NCBI GenBank assembly: GCA_026707585.1 | Contig: JAPOWQ010000029.1 | Span: forward strand, 62,001 to 126,000 | DNA length: 64,000 nucleotides | Reading direction: 5' to 3' | DNA from: Chloroflexota bacterium | GTDB taxonomy: Bacteria; Chloroflexota; UBA11872 | Part shown: piece by piece, positions 40,929 to 49,282 of the stretch | How positions within the stretch are numbered: position 1 is the stretch's first letter | How the letters are laid out: each line of letters begins with the position of its first letter | The notes under the pieces: model-generated | Databases searched by the model: none | What the model was told of the DNA's origin: nothing | Seen by the model: only the letters and a program-made list of their open reading frames with translations | Made by a program: the position numbers and the translations under genes

Positions 40929-42005
40929 TTAGGGGGTGGAGGCGAGGTTGTGGACGATGGTGGAGACGAGGGTGGGGTTGAGTTTGTTGTTGACGGTGGC
41001 GTGGCCGAGGGTGGTGGGGAGGACCCAGCGGATGATGCCGTTTTGGACTTTTTTGTCGCGGAGCATGGCGTCGAGTACGTGGGAGGGGTCGACGCCGGAG
41101 AACGTGTCGGGGAGGCCGACGGCGGCGAGGAGGTTGTTCTGGCGCGTGAGGTCGGCTGCGGACCAGTGGCCGGATTGTTGGGCGAGGCGGCCGGCGCCGA
41201 CCATGCCGATGGCGACGGCTTCGCCATGCCGATAGGCGCCGTAGCCGGCGACGGTCTCGATGGCGTGGGCGATGGTGTGGCCGTAGTTGAGGATGGCGCG
41301 GATGCCGCGGTCCTCGGGATCTTCATCAACCACTTTGGCCTTCCAGCGGACGCAGCGTTCGACGAGTTCGGCAAGAAGGGCGGGGTCGTCGAGGCGGTGG
41401 GTTGAGGCTTCGATGAGGTCGAAGAGGTCGGCGTCGAAGATGACGGCGGTCTTGATGACTTCGGCGTAGTCGGCGATGAGCTGGGGGCGGGGCAGGGTGG
41501 CGAGGGCGTCGGGATCGATGATGACGCGGTGGGCGGGGTAGAAGGCGCCGACGAGGTTTTTGCCGGCGGGCAGGTCGACGGCGACTTTGCCGCCGATGCT
41601 GCTGTCGATCTGGGCGAGCAGGGTGGTGGGGATCTGGACGAGGGGGATGCCGCGGGCGTAGGTGGCGGCGACGAAGCCGATGAGGTCGCCGGCGACTCCG
41701 CCGCCGAGGGCGATGAGGGGTTCCTTGCGCTCGGCGCGCTCGGCGGCGAGCCAGTCATAAAGGTCGGCGGCGACGTGGAGGGACTTGCTCTCCTCGCCGG
41801 GGGGGAAGGTGTAGGCGCGGACCTGGAGGCCTGAGGCGGTGAGGGCGTGGGTGACGCGGTCACCGAGGAGGTCCATGACGACGGTGTCGGCGCAGAGGAA
41901 GACGCGGCGGGTGGGGGCGATTTCCTTGACGATTTGGCCGGCGTGGGTGAGGGCGCGGCGGGCGATGGTGATGCCCTGGAGGGACTTTGGAGAAGCCTCA
42001 GCCAT
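40929..42005 (-). CDS. aroB: 3-dehydroquinate synthase
   Basis: 358 aa, family length. Converts DAHP to 3-dehydroquinate in the shikimate pathway (NAD and metal dependent). Visible are the NAD loop ALGGGVAGDLIGF, PTTLLAQIDSSIGGKVAVDLPAGKNLVGAFYPA, and the metal ligands Glu in YAEVIKTA and His in LNYGHTIAHAIE, as well as HGEAVAIG. Last gene of the aro operon, separated from aroK by 276 bp that carry two palindromic repeats. Confidence 0.97.
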   Translation of the reverse strand: MAEASPKSLQGITIARRALTHAGQIVKEIAPTRRVFLCADTVVMDLLGDRVTHALTASGLQVRAYTFPPGEESKSLHVAADLYDWLAAERAERKEPLIALGGGVAGDLIGFVAATYARGIPLVQIPTTLLAQIDSSIGGKVAVDLPAGKNLVGAFYPAHRVIIDPDALATLPRPQLIADYAEVIKTAVIFDADLFDLIEASTHRLDDPALLAELVERCVRWKAKVVDEDPEDRGIRAILNYGHTIAHAIETVAGYGAYRHGEAVAIGMVGAGRLAQQSGHWSAADLTRQNNLLAAVGLPDTFSGVDPSHVLDAMLRDKKVQNGIIRWVLPTTLGHATVNNKLNPTLVSTIVHNLASTP

Positions 42006-42099
42006 GGGGAAGGGGAGAGGGGAGAGGGGAGAGGAGTGAGAGGGCGGAACTGGGGGGCGGCGTGAGAGGTTTCGCTACGTGAGGCTCTTGAGTAACCCG

Positions 42100-42160
42100 G
42101 TGGCGTTTGCGCGGAAGACCCTCACCCCAGCCCTTTCCCATGGGGAGACGGAGGAAGAGG
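42100..42160. repeat. Palindromic repeat in the aroK-aroB gap, copy A
   Basis: GCGGAAGACCCTCACCCCAGCCC-TTTCCCATGGGGAGA-CGGAGGAAGA; related to the element at 44997-45121 but with a decayed central palindrome. Confidence 0.7.
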
Positions 42161-42204
42161 GGACGCGTCTTTGCCGGCGGTTGCCTGACCTGGCGGTGGG
42201 AGGT

Positions 42205-42270
42205 GGGGGTGGCAGCCACCCTCACCCCAGCCCTCTCCCTCAAGGGAGAGGGAGGAAGATTGGTGACGCC
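42205..42270. repeat. Palindromic repeat in the aroK-aroB gap, copy B
   Basis: CACCCTCACCCCAGCCC followed by CTCTCCCTCAAGGGAGAG, a clean palindrome, about 105 bp from copy A. Confidence 0.75.
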
Positions 42271-42281
42271 TTCCAGGGCGT

Positions 42282-42812
42282 TCACGATTCGGCCTGGAGG
42301 GCGGTGAGGATTTCGGTGGTGATGGTGGCGATGGATTTGTGGTTGGCGTTGAGGTGGAGGTGGGCTTGTTGGTAGGCGGCGAGGCGTTCGGCGCGGAGGG
42401 CGCGGAGGCTGTTGGCAGGGTCGTTGCCGAGCATGGGACGGGGTTCGTCGGCCAGGGCGGGGCCGAGGCGGTGGGCGGCTTCGTCGGGGTCGACATCCAG
42501 CCAGACGACGAGCCCGCGGCGCAGCAGGGTGGCTCGGGACAGGGGGTTGACGAAGGCGCCGCCTCCTAAGGCGACGACCTGGCGGGGGCGACCGGCGAGT
42601 TCGAGGACGGCGGATTGCTCGAAGCCGCGGAAGACGGCTTCGCCCTTGTTGGCGAAGAGCCAGGGGATGGTGCGGCCGGTGCGGCGTTCGACCTCGGTGT
42701 CGGTGTCCTGGGCTTTCCAGCCAAGGCGTTGGGCGAGGACGGTGGCGACGCTGGACTTGCCGGCGCCGCTGATGCCGACGAGGAAGACGCGGTCGACGTT
42801 GGGCGCGGTCAT
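42282..42812 (-). CDS. aroK: Shikimate kinase
   Basis: 176 aa. Phosphorylates shikimate. Walker A GISGAGKSS (residues 13-21), the shikimate-binding Asp in DTDTEVERR, Arg in FRGFE, the GGG motif in VALGGGAF, and the lid/adenine region ADEPRPML. The start ATG overlaps the aroC stop (ATGA). Confidence 0.96.
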   Translation of the reverse strand: MTAPNVDRVFLVGISGAGKSSVATVLAQRLGWKAQDTDTEVERRTGRTIPWLFANKGEAVFRGFEQSAVLELAGRPRQVVALGGGAFVNPLSRATLLRRGLVVWLDVDPDEAAHRLGPALADEPRPMLGNDPANSLRALRAERLAAYQQAHLHLNANHKSIATITTEILTALQAES

Positions 42813-43993
42813 TCGGAGCCGGAGCCGACGGCGTAGCCCTGGCGGAAACGTTCCAGGTTGTCGCGGGTTTCGGGGAGGCTGTCGCCTCCGAATTTGTCGA
42901 GCATGGCGTCGGCCAGGACCAGCGAGGTCATGGCTTCGCCGATGACGCCGGCGGCGGGGACGACGCAGACGTCGGAGCGTTCGAAGTGGGCGGTGGTGGG
43001 TTCGAGGGTGGCGACATCGACGGTGCGCAGGGGGCGGCGCATGGTGGAGATGGGCTTGAGGGCGCCGCGTACAACGATGGGCTGGCCGTTGGTCATGCCG
43101 CCCTCGAAGCCGCCGGCGCGGTTGGAAAGGCGGGCCCAGCCGCGATCGGGGTCGATGGCGATTTCATCATGCACGTCGTGGCCGCGGGCGGCGGCGTTGG
43201 CGAAGGCGGGGCCAATCTCGGCGCCCTTGACGGCGTTGATGCTGACGATGGCCTGGGTGAGGCGGGCGTCGAGCTTGCGGTCCCACTGGACGTGGCTGCC
43301 GAGACCGACGGGGGCGCCCCAGGCGACGACTTCGAAGACGCCGCCGAGGGTGGAGCCTTCGGTGCGGGCGGCGTCGATCTCGGCCATCATTTCATCGGCG
43401 CGCTCGGGGGTGACGGCGCGGACGGGGGAGGCTTCGACGTCGTCCCAGGGCCAGTGCTCGGGGCGGGCATGGTCGAGGCCGGGTTCGTCGATGACGGGGC
43501 CGATGCGGGCGGTGCGGCTGCGGATGGTGATGCCGAGCTCGGCCAGGAATTTGCGGGCGACGGCGCCGACGGCGACGCGGGCGGTGGTTTCGCGGGCGCT
43601 GGAGCGTTCGAGGATGTTGCGCAGGTCGCCGGTGCCGTACTTGATCATGCCGGCGAGGTCGGCGTGGCCGGGGCGGGGCTTGGTGACGGGGGGGACGTCG
43701 TCCGGCCGGGCCTCGATGGCCATTTTTTCGCCCCAGTTGGCCCAGTCGCGGTTCTCGATGAGGAGGGTTATGGGGCTGCCGAGGGTTTCACCAAGGCGAA
43801 TGCCGCTGCGAATGACGGCCTGGTCGCGCTCGATTTTCATGCGGCCGCCGCGGCCGTAGCCGCCCTGGCGGCGCGAGAGGTCGGGGTTGATGTCCTGGAC
43901 GCCGAGGGGGACGCCGAGGGGCAGGCCTTCGACGATGACGGTGAGGCCGGGGCCGTGGGATTCGCCGGCGGTCAGGTAGCGGAGGTTGGCCAT
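42809..43993 (-). CDS. aroC: Chorismate synthase
   Basis: 394 aa from the ATG at 43993 (MANLRYLTAGESHGPGL; the longer frame reaches 44074 but adds no family sequence). FMN-dependent anti-elimination of EPSP to chorismate. Signatures: GESHGP at the N-terminus, RPGHADL, the Ser/Arg/Glu-rich ILERSSARETTARVAVGA, and FEGGMTNGQPIVVRGALKPI. Coupled to aroK. Confidence 0.97.
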   Translation of the reverse strand: MANLRYLTAGESHGPGLTVIVEGLPLGVPLGVQDINPDLSRRQGGYGRGGRMKIERDQAVIRSGIRLGETLGSPITLLIENRDWANWGEKMAIEARPDDVPPVTKPRPGHADLAGMIKYGTGDLRNILERSSARETTARVAVGAVARKFLAELGITIRSRTARIGPVIDEPGLDHARPEHWPWDDVEASPVRAVTPERADEMMAEIDAARTEGSTLGGVFEVVAWGAPVGLGSHVQWDRKLDARLTQAIVSINAVKGAEIGPAFANAAARGHDVHDEIAIDPDRGWARLSNRAGGFEGGMTNGQPIVVRGALKPISTMRRPLRTVDVATLEPTTAHFERSDVCVVPAAGVIGEAMTSLVLADAMLDKFGGDSLPETRDNLERFRQGYAVGSGSE

Positions 43994-44040
43994 GGGGTCA
44001 GAGTGGGTCCTGGGAGTGGTCGGCGGCGAGCGGCTTCGGT

Positions 44041-44120
44041 GGTTTGTTGCGTTGGGTGCGCGGAAGACCCTCACCCCAACCCTCTCCCAGAGGGAGAGGG
44101 AGAAGACGGCGGCGTCTAAT
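44041..44120. repeat. Palindromic repeat in the aroE-aroC gap
   Basis: GCGCGGAAGACCCTCACCCC then AACCCTCTCCCAGAGGGAGAGGG-AGAAGACGG; fills most of the 138-bp gap between aroE and aroC. The terminal inverted repeats seen in the 44997 copy are not clear here. Confidence 0.78.
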
Positions 44121-44131
44121 GTCGGGACTGA

Positions 44132-44995
44132 TCACGGTGACTCACTGGCGATTAGTGCGGTGCGGGCGGCGGTGAGCATGGTACGCGCCGGGGCGGGGCG
44201 GCCGGTCCATTGTTGGAGGCTGGCGGCGCCCTGCATGACGAGCATTTCGAGGCCGCCGAGGGTTGGCGCGCCGCATTGTTGGGCGGCGGCCAGCAGGGGG
44301 GTGACGGCGGGGCGGTAGACGATGTCGTAGACGAAGAGGTTGGGGTGGAGGTGGTCGGGGGGCACCGGGCTGGCGGTGGGGGCGGGGCCGCCGGACATGC
44401 CGACGCTGGAGGTGTTGACGAGGAGTTGGGCGTCGGAGAGGTGCTGGGTAAGGCGGGGGTCCGTTAGCGCGCAGGAGTGGATGGGGGCGCCGTTGGAGGC
44501 CTGGAGGTCGTTTGCGAGCTCGTGGGCGCGGGCGGGGGTGCGGTTGGCGACGAGGATGCGGCGGGCGCCGCTGTCGAGGAGGGCGATGACGGCGGCGCGG
44601 GCGGCACCGCCGGCGCCCAGGACGACGACGGATGCGCCGGCGGGGTCGAAGCCGCCGAACTGGCGGAGGGCCTGGATGAAGCCGTAGGGGTCGGTGTTGT
44701 CGCCGAGGAGGCGGGGGCCGTCGCGGATGACGGTGTTGACGGCGCCGGTTCGCTCTGCGGCGGGGGTGCGGCGGTCCACGGCGCGGAAGGCGGCGAGCTT
44801 GTGGGGGATGGTGACGTTGAGGCCGGCCAGGTTACCGGTGCGGACGTCGTCAAAGCGGTCTGACTCGGTACCGGGGGGCGTGGGCAAGGCGGTGTAGGTG
44901 GCGTCGAGGCCGAGTTCCTCCAGGGCGGCCTGGTGCATGACGGGCGAAAGGGTGTGGCCAAGGGGCCAGCCGATGACAGCGTAGGCGGCGCTCAT
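44132..44995 (-). CDS. aroE: Shikimate dehydrogenase
   Basis: 287 aa. NADPH-dependent reduction of 3-dehydroshikimate. Substrate residues in YAVIGWPLGHTLSPVMHQAA, the catalytic Lys in NVTIPHKLAAF, NTDPYG, and the Rossmann loop VVLGAGGAARA. The C-terminal GLEMLVMQGAASLQQWTG is conserved. The gap upstream to aroA is filled by a MITE-like repeat. Confidence 0.96.
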   Translation of the reverse strand: MSAAYAVIGWPLGHTLSPVMHQAALEELGLDATYTALPTPPGTESDRFDDVRTGNLAGLNVTIPHKLAAFRAVDRRTPAAERTGAVNTVIRDGPRLLGDNTDPYGFIQALRQFGGFDPAGASVVVLGAGGAARAAVIALLDSGARRILVANRTPARAHELANDLQASNGAPIHSCALTDPRLTQHLSDAQLLVNTSSVGMSGGPAPTASPVPPDHLHPNLFVYDIVYRPAVTPLLAAAQQCGAPTLGGLEMLVMQGAASLQQWTGRPAPARTMLTAARTALIASESP

Positions 44996-44996
44996 T

Positions 44997-45119
44997 GAGA
45001 CCTATGCGTAACCGCGGGGATGGGTGCCCGGAAGACCCTCACCCCAACCGTCTCCCAGAGGGAGAGGGATAAAGAGCGGCCCCGCTTTCGAAGTCGAGGC
45101 CGGGTTTCGCAACGGGCGC

Positions 45120-45121
<2 letters not shown>
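44997..45121. repeat. MITE-like palindromic repeat, copy 2, in the aroA-aroE gap
   Basis: About 125 bp. Left end GAGACCTATGCGTAACC (from 44997) and right end GGGTTTCGCAACGGGCGCTC are imperfect inverted repeats, around a central TCTCCCAGAGGGAGA palindrome. It matches the element at 20715-20827 along its length. It starts 2 bp from the aroE ATG and ends on the aroA stop codon. Confidence 0.8.
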
Positions 45122-46420
<1,299 letters not shown>

Positions 46421-46424
<4 letters not shown>

Positions 46425-47452
46425 GCGCCGACCGGGGCGCCGACGGGCCGTCCGAGGGCGGCGGCCATGGGTTCCAGCCGGGCCATGAGCTCGCTGAAGT
46501 GGTTGAAGCTGAGGCTTTGCTGGCCGTCGATCAGGGCGGATTCGGGCTCGGGATGGACCTCGACGATGATGCCGTCGGCTCCGGCCGCGATTGAGGCCAG
46601 GGCCATGTCGTGGACCATGTACCAGTGGCCGGTGCCCTGGGACGGGTCGACGATGATCGGCAGGTGGGTGCGGCGGCGCAGGAGGGGGATGGCGTTGAGG
46701 TCGAGGGTGAAGCGCGAGGAGGTTTCGAAGGTGCGGATGCCGCGCTCGCAGAGCATGACGTCGGGGTTGCCGCCGGCCAGGATGTACTCGGCGCACATGA
46801 GCCACTCGTCGATGGTGTTGCCCATGCCGCGCTTGAGCAGGACGGGTTTCCCGCAGGCGCCGACCTCGCAGAGGAGCGGGTAGTTCTGGGCGTTGCGGGT
46901 GCCGATCTGCAGGACGTCGGCGTAATCGACGACGAATTCGACCTGGCGGGGGTCCAGGACCTCGGTAATGACGGGGAGGCCGGTGGCTGCGCGGGCCTCG
47001 GCCAGGAGCTGGAGGCCTGATTTGCCCATGCCCTGGAAGCTGTAGGGCGAGCTGCGCGGCTTGTAGGCGCCGCCGCGCAGCATCCGGGCGCCGGCGCCGG
47101 CCACGTGGGCGGCGGTGGCGGCCATCTGTTCGGGGCTCTCGACGGTGCAGGGGCCGGCCATGACGGTGACGGAGCCGTCGCCGATCTCGACATTGCCGAC
47201 CTGGACGACGGAGCGCTCGCGGGTGTCGGTGCGGGCGGCGAGCTTGAAGGGCTCGCTGATGGGGATGGTGGCCTCGACGTGGGGCATGCGCTCGAGCTGC
47301 TGGAGCAGCTCGGGGGGGCGAGTGCCGATGACGGCGATGACGGTCTTGTGTTCGCCGGGCAGGCGGCGGGTCTCCAGGCCCTCGGCATGGACGCGGGCTT
47401 CGACCGCGTCGAGGGCCGTCTGGCCGGCGCTGTTCTTCATCACGATGATCAT
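46421..47452 (-). CDS. aroF: 3-deoxy-7-phosphoheptulonate (DAHP) synthase, AroF/AroAbeta type
   Basis: 343 aa. First enzyme of the shikimate pathway. The N-terminal ferredoxin/ACT-like regulatory segment (residues 1-70, MIIVMKNSAGQTALDAVEAR) is typical of the Thermotoga-type enzyme and usually confers Tyr/Phe feedback. The catalytic barrel shows VMAGPCTVES, LRGGAYKPRSSPYSFQGMG, VLLKRGMGNTIDEWLMCAEYI, CERGIRTFE, and the metal His in IIVDPSQGTGHW. Lead gene of the operon, preceded by an attenuator-like leader. Confidence 0.97.
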
Positions 47453-47500
47453 CGAAGGGGCTCCTGGTAGGGACGGGGTGGGGCGAGTGGTCGGAGAAAG

Positions 47501-47526
47501 AAAAAAGCAGAGGCGGGGGCCTCTGC
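47501..47526 (-). terminator. Intrinsic terminator in the aro leader
   Basis: On the minus strand, GCAGAGGC and GCCTCTGC (47526-47519 and 47514-47507) make a perfect 8-bp stem with a CCCC loop, followed at once by TTTTTT. It lies 48 bp before the aroF start, and no minus-strand gene feeds into it. That makes a regulatory terminator the natural reading. Confidence 0.8.
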
Positions 47527-47527
47527 T

Positions 47528-47581
47528 GCCGGCGTCCGCGGGTCGCTGGATTACAAGGGGTCACGACCCGGCTGCGCCGGC
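47528..47581 (-). promoter_or_regulatory. Long stem-loop before the aro leader terminator
   Basis: Two nested perfect 7-bp helices (outer GCCGGCG/CGCCGGC at 47575-47581 and 47528-47534; inner CGGGTCG/CGACCCG at 47564-47570 and 47539-47545) are joined by a symmetrical 4x4 internal loop. The 18-nt apical loop contains the leader ORF's stop codon. The end abuts the terminator. Confidence 0.65.
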
Positions 47582-47631
47582 CCTGGAAACGCGAAATAGA
47601 CGCCGCAGGCTGGGGCGTGCGCGTGAGTCAT
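47551..47631 (-). CDS. Possible 26-aa leader peptide of the aro operon
   Basis: ATG at 47631 to TAA at 47551, translating to MTHAHAPACGVYFAFPGPAQ... with a Tyr-Phe-Ala-Phe run just before the long stem. Those are products of the pathway it precedes, as in pheL-type attenuators. The ribosome binding site is weak (GGGT). The peptide is shorter in Tyr/Phe codons than classic pheL, so the call is tentative. Confidence 0.45.
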   Translation of the reverse strand: MTHAHAPACGVYFAFPGPAQPGRDPL

Positions 47632-47747
47632 TCGTACCCGAACGCAAATCATGGGAAAAGAGTGTGCGCAAGGTTCGGGCGTGCGTCAATGGTATTCCGG
47701 TGGGGTGAGATGCCACACTAGGCTGTAGTCGGGGCGCGCGGTAAGGG

Positions 47748-49151
47748 TTGCGGTCGTTGACCCGCAAGACCATAAGGGGCGGGGATTCGCTGCGGCCGGC
47801 GTCGGAAGCCGCGCTGGTGCAGTTGTGGCTGGATGCCGCGTCGCGCGTTGGTCCGATGCGCGATTCGCTCGGGCGTTCGATCGAGGTGGTGTACCCGGGC
47901 CGCCGGACGGGGTTGGCGGGACCGGACCTGCAGGATGCCATCGTCAGTATTGACGGCGGTCCGGCGCGGCGGGTGGACGTGGAAGTTCACCTGCACGAGG
48001 CGTCGTGGGAGCAGCACGGGCACGGCGGAGACAGGCGTTACCAGGGTGATCTGCTGCACCTGGTGTGGACCCCGGCGCGGGGCGGAGCCGGGCGTCCGCC
48101 GTACATCCTGGCCGGGCAGGCGTTGGCCGATAGAGCGGCGCGAGGAAGACGGCGACCGGATACGGATGGGTGGCCGTGCTGGAACGAAAGGTCTGGGCCG
48201 GCGACCGGCGCCGAAGTGGGAGTGGCAATACGAGCGGAGGGCGTCCGGCGGCAGGCGGAGCGGGCGGCGGTGCTGGAGAGCGACATCGAGGCGCTGGGAG
48301 CGGACCAGGCTCTGTACCGGGCGGTTATGCGGGCGCTGGGATACAGCGCGAATACCGAGCAATTCGAGGCCGTGGCCGAGGCGGCGCCGATCGAGCTGCT
48401 GAGCGCGCTGGCCGGATCGTCGCTAACGGCCCGGCGGATGCGGGTGGAGGCCGAGTTACTGGGAGCGGCGGGGTTGCTGCCGAGCCAACGAGGGCAGCAA
48501 GCGGAGCATCCGCACGTGCGAGCGCTTGAGGAGGCTTGGGCAGCTGGGGCGCCGCGCGCGGCGCCCGCAGTTAGGAGCTGGACGCTGGCGGCGGTGCGAC
48601 CGCACAACCGGCCGGCGCGGCGCCTGGCCGGGGCGGCAAGGCTGTTTTGCATGGCGCCGATGGCGCGGCGTGCGCTAGCGGAGCGGGTGGCGGGGCAGGT
48701 GCTGGCCGCGTATGAGGGTGAGCGTGGACAGGACCTGGTCGGGTGGTTCCAGGTAAAGGTAGGTCCGGAGGACTTCTGGGCGAGGCACCTGGACGCAGGC
48801 CGGCTGGCGGCGCGTCCGCTGCCGGCGCTGATCGGACGCGGGTGCAGTCTCGAGCTTCTGGTGAACGCGGTCTTGCCGTTTACCGCGGCGTTGGGGGGCT
48901 GGTCGGGCAGACTCGAGTTAGTGACGGCGGCCGATTCGGTGCTGGCCGGCCTGGGATCGGTTGGCTGGAACCGGCACACGCGCTACATGGCCGACACGTT
49001 GCGGCTGGATCGGCGGGGGCTGGGATCGGCGCTGGCGCAACAGGGGTTGCTGCGGATTTACCGCCGCTGGTGCCGGGAGAAGCACTGCGGCGAATGCCCC
49101 GCGGCGAATCTGGCCGTGGCAACCCCGGCAGGTGCGGGCATCCGCGAATAG
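47748..49151 (+). CDS. DUF2851 family protein
   Basis: 467 aa. N-terminal motifs GPDLQDAIV, RVDVEVHLHEASWEQHGHGGD and Y-Q-G-D-L-L-H-L-V-W are hallmarks of DUF2851. The C-terminus has WCREKHCGECP, a possible metal or cluster site. The family occurs in Bacteroidota, Cyanobacteria and Chloroflexota and has no known function. The start is TTG at 47748; a TTG 9 bp downstream has the better-spaced AAGGG. Divergent from the aro operon. Confidence 0.8.
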   Translation: MRSLTRKTIRGGDSLRPASEAALVQLWLDAASRVGPMRDSLGRSIEVVYPGRRTGLAGPDLQDAIVSIDGGPARRVDVEVHLHEASWEQHGHGGDRRYQGDLLHLVWTPARGGAGRPPYILAGQALADRAARGRRRPDTDGWPCWNERSGPATGAEVGVAIRAEGVRRQAERAAVLESDIEALGADQALYRAVMRALGYSANTEQFEAVAEAAPIELLSALAGSSLTARRMRVEAELLGAAGLLPSQRGQQAEHPHVRALEEAWAAGAPRAAPAVRSWTLAAVRPHNRPARRLAGAARLFCMAPMARRALAERVAGQVLAAYEGERGQDLVGWFQVKVGPEDFWARHLDAGRLAARPLPALIGRGCSLELLVNAVLPFTAALGGWSGRLELVTAADSVLAGLGSVGWNRHTRYMADTLRLDRRGLGSALAQQGLLRIYRRWCREKHCGECPAANLAVATPAGAGIRE

Positions 49152-49242
49152 CTCGGCGCCGGCATTGCCGGGTTGAGGGAGTTTGCGATGTGTGTTGGCG
49201 GGCGGATGCCGAGATGATACTGACTGGAACTAAGTAAGATTA

Positions 49243-49272
49243 CTTGACAGTGCCTCGCTCAATATCTACTAT
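49243..49272 (+). promoter_or_regulatory. lon-dnaK operon promoter overlapped by a HAIR-like HspR site
   Basis: TTGACA (49244-49249), a 17-bp spacer and TACTAT (49267-49272) make a near-consensus housekeeping promoter. Overlapping it, CTTGACA-N7-GCTCAAT (49243-49263) matches the HAIR consensus CTTGAGT-N7-ACTCAAG at 10 of 14 arm positions with exact 7-bp spacing. HspR is encoded in the operon. Transcription would start near 49279, only about 4 nt before the ATG at 49283. Confidence 0.75.
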
Positions 49273-49282
49273 CGTGCGTGAT

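Noticed and set aside
47500-47700. T-box or known riboswitch in the aro leader
   Set aside because: No AGGGTGGNACCGCG T-box core or recognisable aptamer; only a leader frame, stem and terminator are seen.
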